64,000 nt of DNA from Sphingopyxis terrae subsp. terrae NBRC 15098 (GTDB taxonomy: Bacteria > Pseudomonadota > Alphaproteobacteria > Sphingomonadales > Sphingomonadaceae), in contig NZ_BCZQ01000030.1 in NCBI RefSeq assembly GCF_001598815.1, forward strand, positions 1-64,000. Direction: 5' to 3'. Of the stretch, positions 16,922 through 25,014 are shown in pieces (the first letter of the stretch is position 1; every line of letters starts with the position of its first letter). The notes under the pieces were generated by a model. That model was not told the origin of the DNA, searched no databases, and saw nothing but the letters and a program-made list of their open reading frames with translations. The position numbers were made by a program, and so were the translations under genes.

Positions 16922-19900
16922 TTGAGCATTAAACTTAGGTCGAGAGGTACGGGCGAAGTGCGTTCGGGGGGTATTTTCAAAAGTCATGGTGGCCGCCGGC
17001 TTCTGGCGAGTGCGCTGCTCGCTTCGGCATCGTTCAGCGGGCTGCTCGTTCCGGGAGCTGTGCACGCGCAGGTAGTGGAGGCCGAGGCGCGGCGATTCAA
17101 CATCTCGGCGCAGTCGATGGCCAGCGCGCTGGCGGATTTTGGTCGGCAGTCGGGGCTTCAGGTGAGCATGGACGCCGATCAGGTCCGCGGCCTTTCTACG
17201 CAGGGCGTCCACGGCACAATGACGCCTTCGCAGGCGCTCGATCGCTTGCTTGCCTCCAGCGGCCTTGAAGCGCGTATCGAAGGAAGGATCGTGTCCTTGC
17301 GCCAAGTGCAGCCTGCGCGAGGTGATCAGCTCCGGCCGGATACGGTCGTCCTGGATTCCCTTCGGGTCGAAGGCGATGAAACCGCCCGGGCGAACGAGAC
17401 CGGCATAGAGCGCGACGCTCGCCGGAAAAATGAAGTCTACGATCAGGATGTTTCCACCACCTTTGCAAGCCGGGAGGAAGTCGAGCGCTACAGGGGCACC
17501 AACACCGCCGATGTGCTCAAGGGCATGGTCAATGTGTTCAGCGGCGATGCGCGCAACGGCGGGGCGCTCGATCCCAGCATTCGCGGCATCCAGGGGCCGG
17601 GCCGTGTTCCGGTCATCATCGACGGCACCGAACAGGCGCTAACCGTCTGGAAGGGCTATAATGGCGCTGGCAATCGCAGCTATATCGATCCGAGCCTGAT
17701 TTCAGGCATACAGGTCCTCAAGGGACCGGTTTCAACGCGCGGGGTCAATGGCTCGACCGGCGGCGCCGTGATCGTCAACACGCTTGACGCCGCTGACATC
17801 CTCCAGCCCGGTCAGACCTTCGGCATCGAAGCGAAGTTGGAAGGCGGCAACAATTCGACCAAGCCGCGCTGGCCGACGCTGCTGACGGGGCAGGACCATC
17901 GCGCTGTGCCCGGCTTTCCAACGAGCTGGTTGGCTAGCTTCCCCTATGGCGATCCTTCGCTGCGGGTGAATTTACGCACCAAGGACGACAACGAGGCCTT
18001 TTCTTTCGGTGATCGCGCGATCCGGATCGCGGCAGCGGGGCGCGTCGGCGATTTCGAGCTGTTCGGTGCTTATGCCTTTCGTGAGCGCGGCAACTATTTT
18101 GCCGGCAAGCATGGGGCCGATTATTACCAGCAGGCCCAACTGGAGCTCAACGCGGCCAACTACGTGCGCGTGCTCGGCCTCCATTACAAGCCGGGCAACG
18201 AGGTGCCGAACACGTCGAGCGCGATGGACTCCATCATGCTCAAGGGCACCTGGCACATCGCCGACGACCAGGCGCTGCAAATCGGCTTTCGCGATACCCG
18301 CTCGAGATTCGGTGAGATCATGCCCTCTCGCATCATGACGATGGGCAAGGGCTATACCTTCGGCAATATCCAGTGGCCCGAGAGCAAGGTCCACGCCCAA
18401 GCATATAATGCCGAGTATAAATGGCAGCCGGACAGCCGCTTCATAGACTTCAAGGCCACGGCCTGGCTGACCAACACGGTGAGCGACACCTATAGCGCCG
18501 GCGGCTTTCCCAATGTTGCCTCGCCTTCAGCGCCTATCATCGTCAACAGCGCAATCGCGAATTCCCAGAATCATCGCTTCGGCTTCAGTGCGAGCAACCA
18601 GTTCAACCTGTCTTCAACGCTGAGCTTCCTGCTCGAAGGCAACTGGCAGCATGAGAAGCTCAGTTCGGACGACGATTATGCGGTCACACGAACGTTCCCC
18701 GGCGTGCGTGCCTATCCCCGCGCTGGCCGCCGTGAGGAGTATCGCATCAATCTAAGCGGGGAATGGAAACCGTTCAGCTTCCTGAAGTTCAATGCTGGCC
18801 TGGCCTATACCGGCTATTGGGCAAAGGATGATTTCCTGCCGAAGTTGATCGCAGCCAGCGGCGGGTCAGTGCCTGTTTATACCGCCAGAAGCAGTATGAC
18901 CGACTACCAGACGCTGGAAACCTCGGTCGAGGCCTATGCGGCGTCTCGCCGGGAATATTGGGCCGACGACAAGAATAACTGGGGCGCGACGCCAGCCGAA
19001 CAGGAAGCTGTCATAGCCCGGGAAGTGGCCGAGTTTGCCGCCAATCCTTACACCTTCACCTGGACCCACGCTGGCCCTGACTGGGTACCGGATGCGAACG
19101 GCAAATACCGGCGTGCCGACAACATTTGCATAAACGGGTTTCTCGATAAGGTACCTAACTATATTCAAGGGACCTGCAATGCAGGCGGCAGAAACATCGT
19201 CGTCGATGTCACCGAAGCAAAACGTAAATCCGGACATGGGTGGGTTCCCAGCGCATCGGCGACGCTCTCTTTTAGCGACAGCAGCCGGGCATATGTCCGT
19301 TACGCCGAAGCCCTGCGCTGGCCGAGCCTGTTTGAAAGCACGATTGGCTTCTCCGCTTCGATCGATCCGCTGCGCGATTTGAAGCCGGAGCGCATGAAGT
19401 CATGGGAAGCCGCTTTCATCCAGGATTTGCGGCCGCTTTTCGGGTTGCGCGGCGACGGCCAGCATGCCGATGTCAAGCTGACCTGGTATCACAACACCAC
19501 GCACAACGTGATCGAGCGCAACAGCAGTTTGTTCTTCAGCAATCTCGATCAGCAGACCATCGCTGGGTTTGAGCTTCAGGCGCGCTTCGACAATGGCCGC
19601 TTCTTCACCGACCTCAGCGCCGGTCATATGACCAAGAATCAGGTGTGCGATGAAAGCACGGCCGTCGGAATAGATGCCGCCCGGGGTTATCGTGTGCCCG
19701 ATTGCGTCAAATATGGCTTCGTCAGCAGCTTCCTGCTGACTCAGGCCACGCCGGAGACGAGCGTCAACTGGAACGTCGGCGGCCGCTTTTTCGACCGGCG
19801 TCTCGAGGTGGGCGGGCGACTGATCTGGTACAGCGCCTATGACAATCCAGACCCGATCGGGGAATGGACCACCGGCGAGACCTGCGTCGGCGGCTGCTCT

Positions 19901-20092
19901 CTCAACATCCCCTACACCTGGGGCGAGATCATTACGTTCGATGCCTATGCGCGCTTCCGGATCAACGAGCGGTTCAGCGCCGAGCTGGCCGGCACGAACC
20001 TCAATGACCGCTATTATATGGACCCGCTTTCACGCTCGATGATGCCCGCTCCGGGACGGACGGTGCGCTTCAGCCTGACAGGAAGGTTCTGA
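16922..20092 (+). CDS. TonB-dependent signalling receptor with STN domain, probable hemophilin/haem receptor (1056 aa)
   Basis: A signal peptide (RRLLASALLASASFSGLL, cleaved near AHAQ) is followed by an STN signalling domain (about residues 55-125, FNISAQSMASALADFGRQSG), a plug domain (about 170-290, with the RGIQGPGRVPVIIDG strand) and a 22-strand barrel ending in Phe (VRFSLTGRF). At 1056 aa it is larger than most siderophore receptors, with long extracellular insertions (about residues 650-760), as in receptors that take haem from a protein. It follows fecI/fecR and precedes the hemophilin-like gene, so I infer that it imports haem from that carrier and signals to FecR. The start is TTG at 16922, the only start compatible with the signal peptide; weak initiation is possible. 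Confidence 0.9.
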   Translation: MSIKLRSRGTGEVRSGGIFKSHGGRRLLASALLASASFSGLLVPGAVHAQVVEAEARRFNISAQSMASALADFGRQSGLQVSMDADQVRGLSTQGVHGTMTPSQALDRLLASSGLEARIEGRIVSLRQVQPARGDQLRPDTVVLDSLRVEGDETARANETGIERDARRKNEVYDQDVSTTFASREEVERYRGTNTADVLKGMVNVFSGDARNGGALDPSIRGIQGPGRVPVIIDGTEQALTVWKGYNGAGNRSYIDPSLISGIQVLKGPVSTRGVNGSTGGAVIVNTLDAADILQPGQTFGIEAKLEGGNNSTKPRWPTLLTGQDHRAVPGFPTSWLASFPYGDPSLRVNLRTKDDNEAFSFGDRAIRIAAAGRVGDFELFGAYAFRERGNYFAGKHGADYYQQAQLELNAANYVRVLGLHYKPGNEVPNTSSAMDSIMLKGTWHIADDQALQIGFRDTRSRFGEIMPSRIMTMGKGYTFGNIQWPESKVHAQAYNAEYKWQPDSRFIDFKATAWLTNTVSDTYSAGGFPNVASPSAPIIVNSAIANSQNHRFGFSASNQFNLSSTLSFLLEGNWQHEKLSSDDDYAVTRTFPGVRAYPRAGRREEYRINLSGEWKPFSFLKFNAGLAYTGYWAKDDFLPKLIAASGGSVPVYTARSSMTDYQTLETSVEAYAASRREYWADDKNNWGATPAEQEAVIAREVAEFAANPYTFTWTHAGPDWVPDANGKYRRADNICINGFLDKVPNYIQGTCNAGGRNIVVDVTEAKRKSGHGWVPSASATLSFSDSSRAYVRYAEALRWPSLFESTIGFSASIDPLRDLKPERMKSWEAAFIQDLRPLFGLRGDGQHADVKLTWYHNTTHNVIERNSSLFFSNLDQQTIAGFELQARFDNGRFFTDLSAGHMTKNQVCDESTAVGIDAARGYRVPDCVKYGFVSSFLLTQATPETSVNWNVGGRFFDRRLEVGGRLIWYSAYDNPDPIGEWTTGETCVGGCSLNIPYTWGEIITFDAYARFRINERFSAELAGTNLNDRYYMDPLSRSMMPAPGRTVRFSLTGRF

Positions 20093-20204
20093 CAGAGGTT
20101 CAGGGCCGCCACCGCATCCATCATTTTGAGCAAAGCGGGATGACGGCGACGACCCTGGATGAAGGCACCTGAACGTCAGGTGTTTCGATCGCAGGAGAAG
20201 TAGT

Positions 20205-20984
20205 ATGAAATTCGCACATCTCAAAGCCGTCGTTGGGGCCATGGCGCTCTCCATTGCCATGGCAGGCACCGCACAGGCCCAGATAACGTCGGGTACGAGC
20301 GACAACACCAGGGTCCGGATCGGCACGAGCACTGTGGTCGGGGGGCCGCACTCCGCCGGCAAGGTCGGCATTTGGGTGCCCAATCTGCCGACTATGCCGG
20401 TTCGATGGTTTGTCGACTTCGAAGGCTTGCAGGCTGTTTCCCCGCCGGTGGGTGCCGGTCCCGGCGTGACAACCGTCAATAATCCTTCGGGGACAATCTC
20501 CGATCACTCGAAATATGGCCGTTTCGACTTCTCAAAGGTCGATGGCCACAATGTCTATTATGGCGAGTGGAGCCAAACCGGTTCGGCCTCCGCCGGCGAC
20601 CACACCGTCTATTTTGGCGGCACCGGCGCCACGGCCGCCGGCAGCATCCCGACCAGCGGTACGGCCAGCTATAATGTCTACGGACTGAGCAACTACGCCG
20701 GTAACGGCCAACTATCCGGGACGTTCAATGCCAATTTCGGCACAAAGACGCTGACCGGCTCGATCTCGTCGGCGACTTACGCCCTGAATATCGGCACCGC
20801 TACCATTGCCGCCGGCGGTTTCACAGGGTCCGGGGCCACCGCCTCCAATCCGGCCACGAGCACGACGCTGGCGACGGGCGGCAGTGTGAGCGGCAAGTTC
20901 TTCGGCTCTGCCGCGCAGGCGCTCGCCGGGATCGCGACGTTCAGCAATCGCCAGTACAACGCCGCTTTCGGCGGTAAGCAGTAA
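20205..20984 (+). CDS. hphA: Hemophilin-like secreted haem-binding protein, Slam substrate (259 aa)
   Basis: A Sec signal peptide ends at TAQA|QITSG (cleavage after residue 25) and there is no lipobox Cys, so the product should be soluble rather than a surface lipoprotein. The C-terminal half is a small glycine-rich beta-barrel with the TbpB-like closing motif GKFFGSAAQALAG, typical of Slam substrates and of Acinetobacter hemophilin HphA. The N-terminal half (about residues 26-150) would be the ligand-binding handle; it contains several His and Tyr residues (for example DGHNVYYGEW). It lies between a TonB receptor and a Slam gene, with HemO just after. The ribosome-binding site is AGGAGAAG. 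Haem as ligand is inferred from the neighbours. Confidence 0.8.
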   Translation: MKFAHLKAVVGAMALSIAMAGTAQAQITSGTSDNTRVRIGTSTVVGGPHSAGKVGIWVPNLPTMPVRWFVDFEGLQAVSPPVGAGPGVTTVNNPSGTISDHSKYGRFDFSKVDGHNVYYGEWSQTGSASAGDHTVYFGGTGATAAGSIPTSGTASYNVYGLSNYAGNGQLSGTFNANFGTKTLTGSISSATYALNIGTATIAAGGFTGSGATASNPATSTTLATGGSVSGKFFGSAAQALAGIATFSNRQYNAAFGGKQ

Positions 20985-20999
20985 TCGCGCATTCGAACA

Positions 21000-21030
21000 G
21001 GATCAGGGCCGGATTTTCCGGCCCTGATCC
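21000..21030 (+). terminator. Strong hairpin between the hemophilin-like and Slam genes
   Basis: GGATCAGGGCCGG and CCGGCCCTGATCC form a perfect 13-bp stem with an ATTTT loop, followed by TTCTT. It lies 15 bp after the hphA stop and 8 bp before the Slam open frame. It could terminate most transcripts or protect the hphA 3' end, giving far more hemophilin than exporter. Confidence 0.75.
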
Positions 21031-21037
21031 TTCTTAG

Positions 21038-22564
21038 GTGAATGCCCCGCGGAAGCCGAAACCACGCATGCCGACTCTGAACAACTCCAGCTTGGCCCGG
21101 ACTTTATGTGCCTGTGTTGTGTGCCTTCCCTTGCCGGCTCTCGCGCAGAACGCTGGCGAGCAAGATACAAGACTGCGCCTCGACCAGGAAATACAACGGC
21201 AGCAGCGGAAGGCGGAATCGCAGATTCTTGACGGCGCCGATGCGCTGGATGGGCCGCCAACTTCTCTGGAGATCGACGGCAATAGCTATTCCGTCGGCGA
21301 TAATGTCGATGAGATGGGGCAGGCCCTCTATATCTCCGTCAGGCGGCAGCAATGGGCCGACGTGCGCCGGTTCCTTATTGCCTATGAGCGTTATCCCGAT
21401 CGTGATCCGAAGCTCCTCCTATTTGCGAGGGGCGCGCTTGCGCGCCAGACCGGCAAGCTGAGCGAGGCCGAGCGCTATTACCGCGAACTGGTGGAGCTCG
21501 ATCCCGGCCTACTGTCCGGGCAACTCGAACTGGCGCGCGTGCTGTTCGAGAACCGGAAGGATCGTGAGGCGCGGGGTGCATTCGAGCACGTGCGCGTCCA
21601 GCTCGTCGCCGAGGGCGACAAGTCGGTAGGGGTCGTCCGCAGCGTGGACGCCTTCCTTGCTGCCCTGAAGCAACGGCGAGGCTGGCGGGGCACCATCGCC
21701 ATAGGCCCCGGCTACAGCACCAATCTCAACCAGTCTTCGGCCAGCTATACTTGCCTTCTCGCGAGCGAGGACGGCACCTGCCTCATCGACCGGAAGGTGC
21801 CCGATCCGATCAAGGCCGCCGGCATCAATTTCGAAGGTACCCTGGGACGTAGCATTCCGATGTCCGGACATCATGGCGTACGCGCCAGCGCGCTTCTGTT
21901 CGGCGACATCTATCCGGACGAAAACGCCTATTCGCAGGCGACCCTCATCACGCGGGCGGGCTATCAGTATCAGTCCGCTCGCAACAGCCTTTCGCTGTCG
22001 CCCTCGTTCGAGGCCAGCACCTTTGGTCCCTCGGTGCTCTACACCGCCTGGGGCGCCAATCTGGATTGGTCACATACAGCCGCGCACAACATCCTATTCC
22101 GGGCGGAAGCAAACTATCGTGATTTTCACTATCGCCAACGCGCCTTCGCCTCACAGGACGGGCCCCAAACAGACGTCAGCCTGACGGCCTTTTACCTCGC
22201 TTCCCCAAGCTGGACCCTGTTTGGCGGACCGGATTTTATCACCAAGGATGCCCAGGCGGCCGAGGACGCCTATCGGCAATGGGGTGCGCGCGTCGGCATA
22301 AGCAAATCGTTCGGCACTCGCGCGAGCCTGCTCGTGATCGGTTCATACCGCCGCCGCGACCATCGCGCTTATAGCGAGCTATTCGAAGCCAGGCGCAGAG
22401 ACGACCAATACAACATCACGGCGATCGCACGCTTCCCGGTGCTGAAGTTAGCGGGCCTTACACCCGAGTTCGTGATTCAGGACAATCGGGTCGAGAGCAA
22501 CATCGACTGGCTGTATTCCTACAAGCGTACGACCGCCAGCGTAAGGCTGAGCCATGTCTTCTAG
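21038..22564 (+). CDS. Slam (surface lipoprotein assembly modulator, DUF560) outer-membrane exporter (508 aa)
   Basis: After a signal peptide (VVCLPLPALAQ), the N-terminal half has TPR-like helices (LLFARGALARQTGKLSEAERYYRE region, about residues 110-180). From about residue 215 a 14-strand DUF560 beta-barrel follows, opening with GTIAIGPGYSTNLNQ and ending in Phe (SVRLSHVF). Slam proteins move TbpB-like or hemophilin proteins across the outer membrane; the adjacent hemophilin-like gene is the obvious client. GTG at 21038 is the open-frame start; ATG at 21068 gives a more normal signal peptide. The upstream terminator-like hairpin suggests low expression. Alternative: a DUF560 protein for another client, less likely given synteny. 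Confidence 0.88.
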   Translation: MNAPRKPKPRMPTLNNSSLARTLCACVVCLPLPALAQNAGEQDTRLRLDQEIQRQQRKAESQILDGADALDGPPTSLEIDGNSYSVGDNVDEMGQALYISVRRQQWADVRRFLIAYERYPDRDPKLLLFARGALARQTGKLSEAERYYRELVELDPGLLSGQLELARVLFENRKDREARGAFEHVRVQLVAEGDKSVGVVRSVDAFLAALKQRRGWRGTIAIGPGYSTNLNQSSASYTCLLASEDGTCLIDRKVPDPIKAAGINFEGTLGRSIPMSGHHGVRASALLFGDIYPDENAYSQATLITRAGYQYQSARNSLSLSPSFEASTFGPSVLYTAWGANLDWSHTAAHNILFRAEANYRDFHYRQRAFASQDGPQTDVSLTAFYLASPSWTLFGGPDFITKDAQAAEDAYRQWGARVGISKSFGTRASLLVIGSYRRRDHRAYSELFEARRRDDQYNITAIARFPVLKLAGLTPEFVIQDNRVESNIDWLYSYKRTTASVRLSHVF

Positions 22565-22756
22565 ACCGTTCAGTCAGCATTTGCGACCGCCATGGAAGCC
22601 GTTTCGCAGACCCATGCGACGCGAGCCCATTCACCGACTTCGTCCCCCAGGCCGAGCTTCACTCCCTCCCTGGGCGACGATCCAAAGGGGGTGGCGGCCC
22701 AAAGCCCGCCACCCCCGAACACTTCCATTCGACAAACAAGCGGAAAGGGATTGTCC

Positions 22757-23362
22757 ATGAACGTAACCACCTCCGAACGGTCCATTGAGGCGCAAAGCCG
22801 CGCGAAGCGCCTCAAGGCGTTGACCAGCACTGTCCATGAGGGCGTCGACCGTTCGATCATGTCGGCATCGTCCTTCGCCACGATCGACCGCTACAAGCGG
22901 TTCCTGGCGATTCAGTATCTCTTCCACCGCGACGTGGCAGCCCTCTATGCGGAATCGCGCTTGCAAGCCGCCTTCCCGGATCTCGTCCACCGGTGCCGGC
23001 TACCGCTCGTGATCGCCGATATGGAGGATCTCGGCGTCGCAACGCCGGATGCAGGATCGCCGATTTTCATTGCCGGGGGCCCGGTGGACATGGGCACCGC
23101 GCTGGGCTGGCTCTATGTCGCCGAAGGATCCAACATGGGCGCGGCCGTGTTGCGCAAGGAAGCGCACAAGCTTGGTCTGACCGATGATGTCGGTGCCCGC
23201 CATCTGGCGCCTGCGCTCGAAGGCCCGGCTCCCCACTGGCGCGCATTCACCGCCGCGCTCGATGCGGTCGAACTAAGCGATGATGAAGAAACGCGCGCCA
23301 GAGAAGGCGCGCTGGAAGCCTTCGCGCAGGTCCAGGCCCATGTCGATGCGCGGCTTGACTGA
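22757..23362 (+). CDS. hemO: HemO-type haem oxygenase (201 aa)
   Basis: The protein resembles Neisseria HemO along its length. The proximal haem ligand is His27 in STVHEGVDRSIMS. The distal-helix segment GWLYVAEGSNMGAA with its conserved glycines and the motif GARHLAP are present. It cleaves haem in the cytoplasm to release iron, biliverdin and CO. Size (about 200 aa) is normal. The start ATG at 22757 follows GGAAAGGGA; the open frame extends upstream to 22592 but without family similarity. It is overlapped by the DUF454 gene (22 bp), so the two are probably translated together. Confidence 0.93.
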   Translation: MNVTTSERSIEAQSRAKRLKALTSTVHEGVDRSIMSASSFATIDRYKRFLAIQYLFHRDVAALYAESRLQAAFPDLVHRCRLPLVIADMEDLGVATPDAGSPIFIAGGPVDMGTALGWLYVAEGSNMGAAVLRKEAHKLGLTDDVGARHLAPALEGPAPHWRAFTAALDAVELSDDEETRAREGALEAFAQVQAHVDARLD

Positions 23363-23768
23363 AACTTCGAAGGCCGGCCTGCTCCGGCGGGGCCGAACGG
23401 CGCGCGCCGGTTGGCTCGTCCTCGGCCTGATGCTGGTTGCGATCGGCATCGTCGGCATTTTCGTGCCGTTGTTGCCGACCACATCCCTTATGGTGCTGGC
23501 GATGCCCTGCTTTGCGCGCTCATCCCCCAGACTGGAAGCATGGCTGCTCGATCATCCTCGCTTCGGACCGGGCGTGCGTGCGTGGCGCGCGGAGGGCGCC
23601 GTGCCCCGCCATGCCAAGATCGCGGCATGCATCGGCATGGCGGCGGGGTTTGGGCTGTTCTGGCTCCACGTCCGGCCCGGCGCGCTGCTGACCTGCGCGG
23701 GAGCGGGGTTCATGCTGTTCTGGGCGGTATGGATCGTACGCCGGCCCGAGCCGGGGGTATCACAATGA
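23340..23768 (+). CDS. DUF454 (YbaN-like) small inner-membrane protein (142 aa)
   Basis: DUF454 proteins are small membrane proteins of unknown function. Three hydrophobic segments are visible (AGWLVLGLMLVAIGIVGIF, IAACIGMAAGFGLFWL, LLTCAGAGFMLFWAVW), with the family motif PLLPTTSLMVLAMPCFARSSPR between the first two. Starts at 23340 or 23346 overlap the end of hemO; the open frame itself begins at 23280. It ends in an ATGA overlap with the tonB gene. DUF454 genes often lie beside haem-oxygenase or haem-uptake genes, so a link to haem handling is plausible, but nothing in the sequence shows a reaction. Confidence 0.85.
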   Translation: MSMRGLTETSKAGLLRRGRTARAGWLVLGLMLVAIGIVGIFVPLLPTTSLMVLAMPCFARSSPRLEAWLLDHPRFGPGVRAWRAEGAVPRHAKIAACIGMAAGFGLFWLHVRPGALLTCAGAGFMLFWAVWIVRRPEPGVSQ

Positions 23769-24637
23769 AACCGGGAAACTACCGCGGGGCGCAGCTCGCC
23801 GCTGCGAATGATGGAGCCACCCTCTTCGAGGACCATGTCGTCTTCCGAACCTGTTGTCCTGACAGTCCGCTGCAGCGGGGGAACACGTCGCCCGTGCCTG
23901 TGGCGAGCCCGCAACTTGCCGAGTTCTCGCGCAGCTACAGCCGTTATTGTGATCAGCCGATGGACTGGCGCACACGCCTTTTCGGCATTGCCGGCACTGC
24001 CGCGGTTATAGGGCTGGTCCTTGCTGCCGCCCTGTTCACGTGGACGACAGTTTACCAGCCTGTGCGGGCCACCTCGCCGCCGCTGACGGTGGTAGAGCTA
24101 CAACCGCTGGCGGCACCCCCAGAACCGGTCCGCAACGTGGCGCCGGGGCGGGAACAAGTGGAAAAGCAGGAAGCCGAGCTTGAGCCGGTCACCGAGCCGA
24201 TCCCAATCCCGCTCGTCCAGATCGCGGCACCGACCATGTCGGCGCGGGACTTGCGTGCGCCGGTAAAGATCGTTGATCCCGGCCCTGCCGTGCCGGAAAC
24301 GACCGCGCCCAAAAGCGTCGCCGCTCCGACCGCCGACCGATTGTCCAATGACGTACGGCCAGATTGGGAAGGATTGATCCTCGCCCGACTGGAGCGCTAC
24401 CGGCGTTATCCAGCCAGAGCACGCGCCGCACGCCAGCAAGGCACCGTCTATGTTCGTTTCAAGATGAACCGGTCGGGGATGGTGCTGTCGTCTGCCATCG
24501 TTAAGAAGTCGGGCTCCTACGACCTCGACCAAGCCGCGCTCCAAACCCTCGACCGCGCTCAGCCGCTTCCCGCAATTCCCGCGGACAGGCCTGATGTCGT
24601 CGAGTTGACCATCCCTGTCGAGTTCTTCCTGCGTTGA
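23765..24637 (+). CDS. tonB: TonB-family energy transducer (about 290 aa)
   Basis: One N-terminal transmembrane segment (FGIAGTAAVIGLVLAAALF, about residues 72-90) is followed by a Pro/Glu-rich periplasmic spacer (EPVTEPIPIPLVQ) and the C-terminal TonB domain with the YPARARAARQQGTVYVRF strand-helix motif. It delivers proton-motive energy to the outer-membrane receptor of the island. No exbB/exbD are in the window, so they must be supplied elsewhere. The ATG at 23765 overlaps the DUF454 stop (ATGA); this gives a 64-residue cytoplasmic extension of unknown purpose. A start at ATG 23960 (MDWRTRL) gives a normal-length TonB. Confidence 0.87.
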   Translation: MKPGNYRGAQLAAANDGATLFEDHVVFRTCCPDSPLQRGNTSPVPVASPQLAEFSRSYSRYCDQPMDWRTRLFGIAGTAAVIGLVLAAALFTWTTVYQPVRATSPPLTVVELQPLAAPPEPVRNVAPGREQVEKQEAELEPVTEPIPIPLVQIAAPTMSARDLRAPVKIVDPGPAVPETTAPKSVAAPTADRLSNDVRPDWEGLILARLERYRRYPARARAARQQGTVYVRFKMNRSGMVLSSAIVKKSGSYDLDQAALQTLDRAQPLPAIPADRPDVVELTIPVEFFLR

Positions 24638-25014
24638 GCAGGGTACCCAGTCCCGAACCTAAATTTGCCGACGCCAAGTCCACCATGCTGGTGCCGATAC
24701 TGTTGTCCTCGCAGTGAAAACACGGCCAGTGGTTTGCTCCACAGCTGGTTACCACGCCTATTTAGCCGTTCCAGCGCTGCGCCGAACGATACGCTCGACG
24801 ATGCTGGCGTCGAACTCGGGCTAGTGATCGCAAGAAGCATCACGCAAGCGCGCGATGGAGCCCTCACGCCCGGCAGGCGGGCTTTGCGTCATGGCGCGCG
24901 CGGCCGCCGCGGCTTTTCACGTTCCGGATGGGAGCGCGTTCCAAGTCGCGAAGTATCGGGAGAGCGGCCCGACGAGCCTGCATGGCGCTGCTTGAATGAG
25001 CGGCGAAGGCAACT
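24638..25014. other. Intergenic stretch without a convincing gene, downstream of tonB
   Basis: This 377-bp gap separates convergent transcription units (tonB rightward, ABC exporter leftward). Short open frames exist on both strands, but none resembles a known family. The bases around 24658-24690 (CAAGTCCACCATGC) resemble bases following the tonB relic near 30,770, which supports common ancestry of the two loci. Confidence 0.5.
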
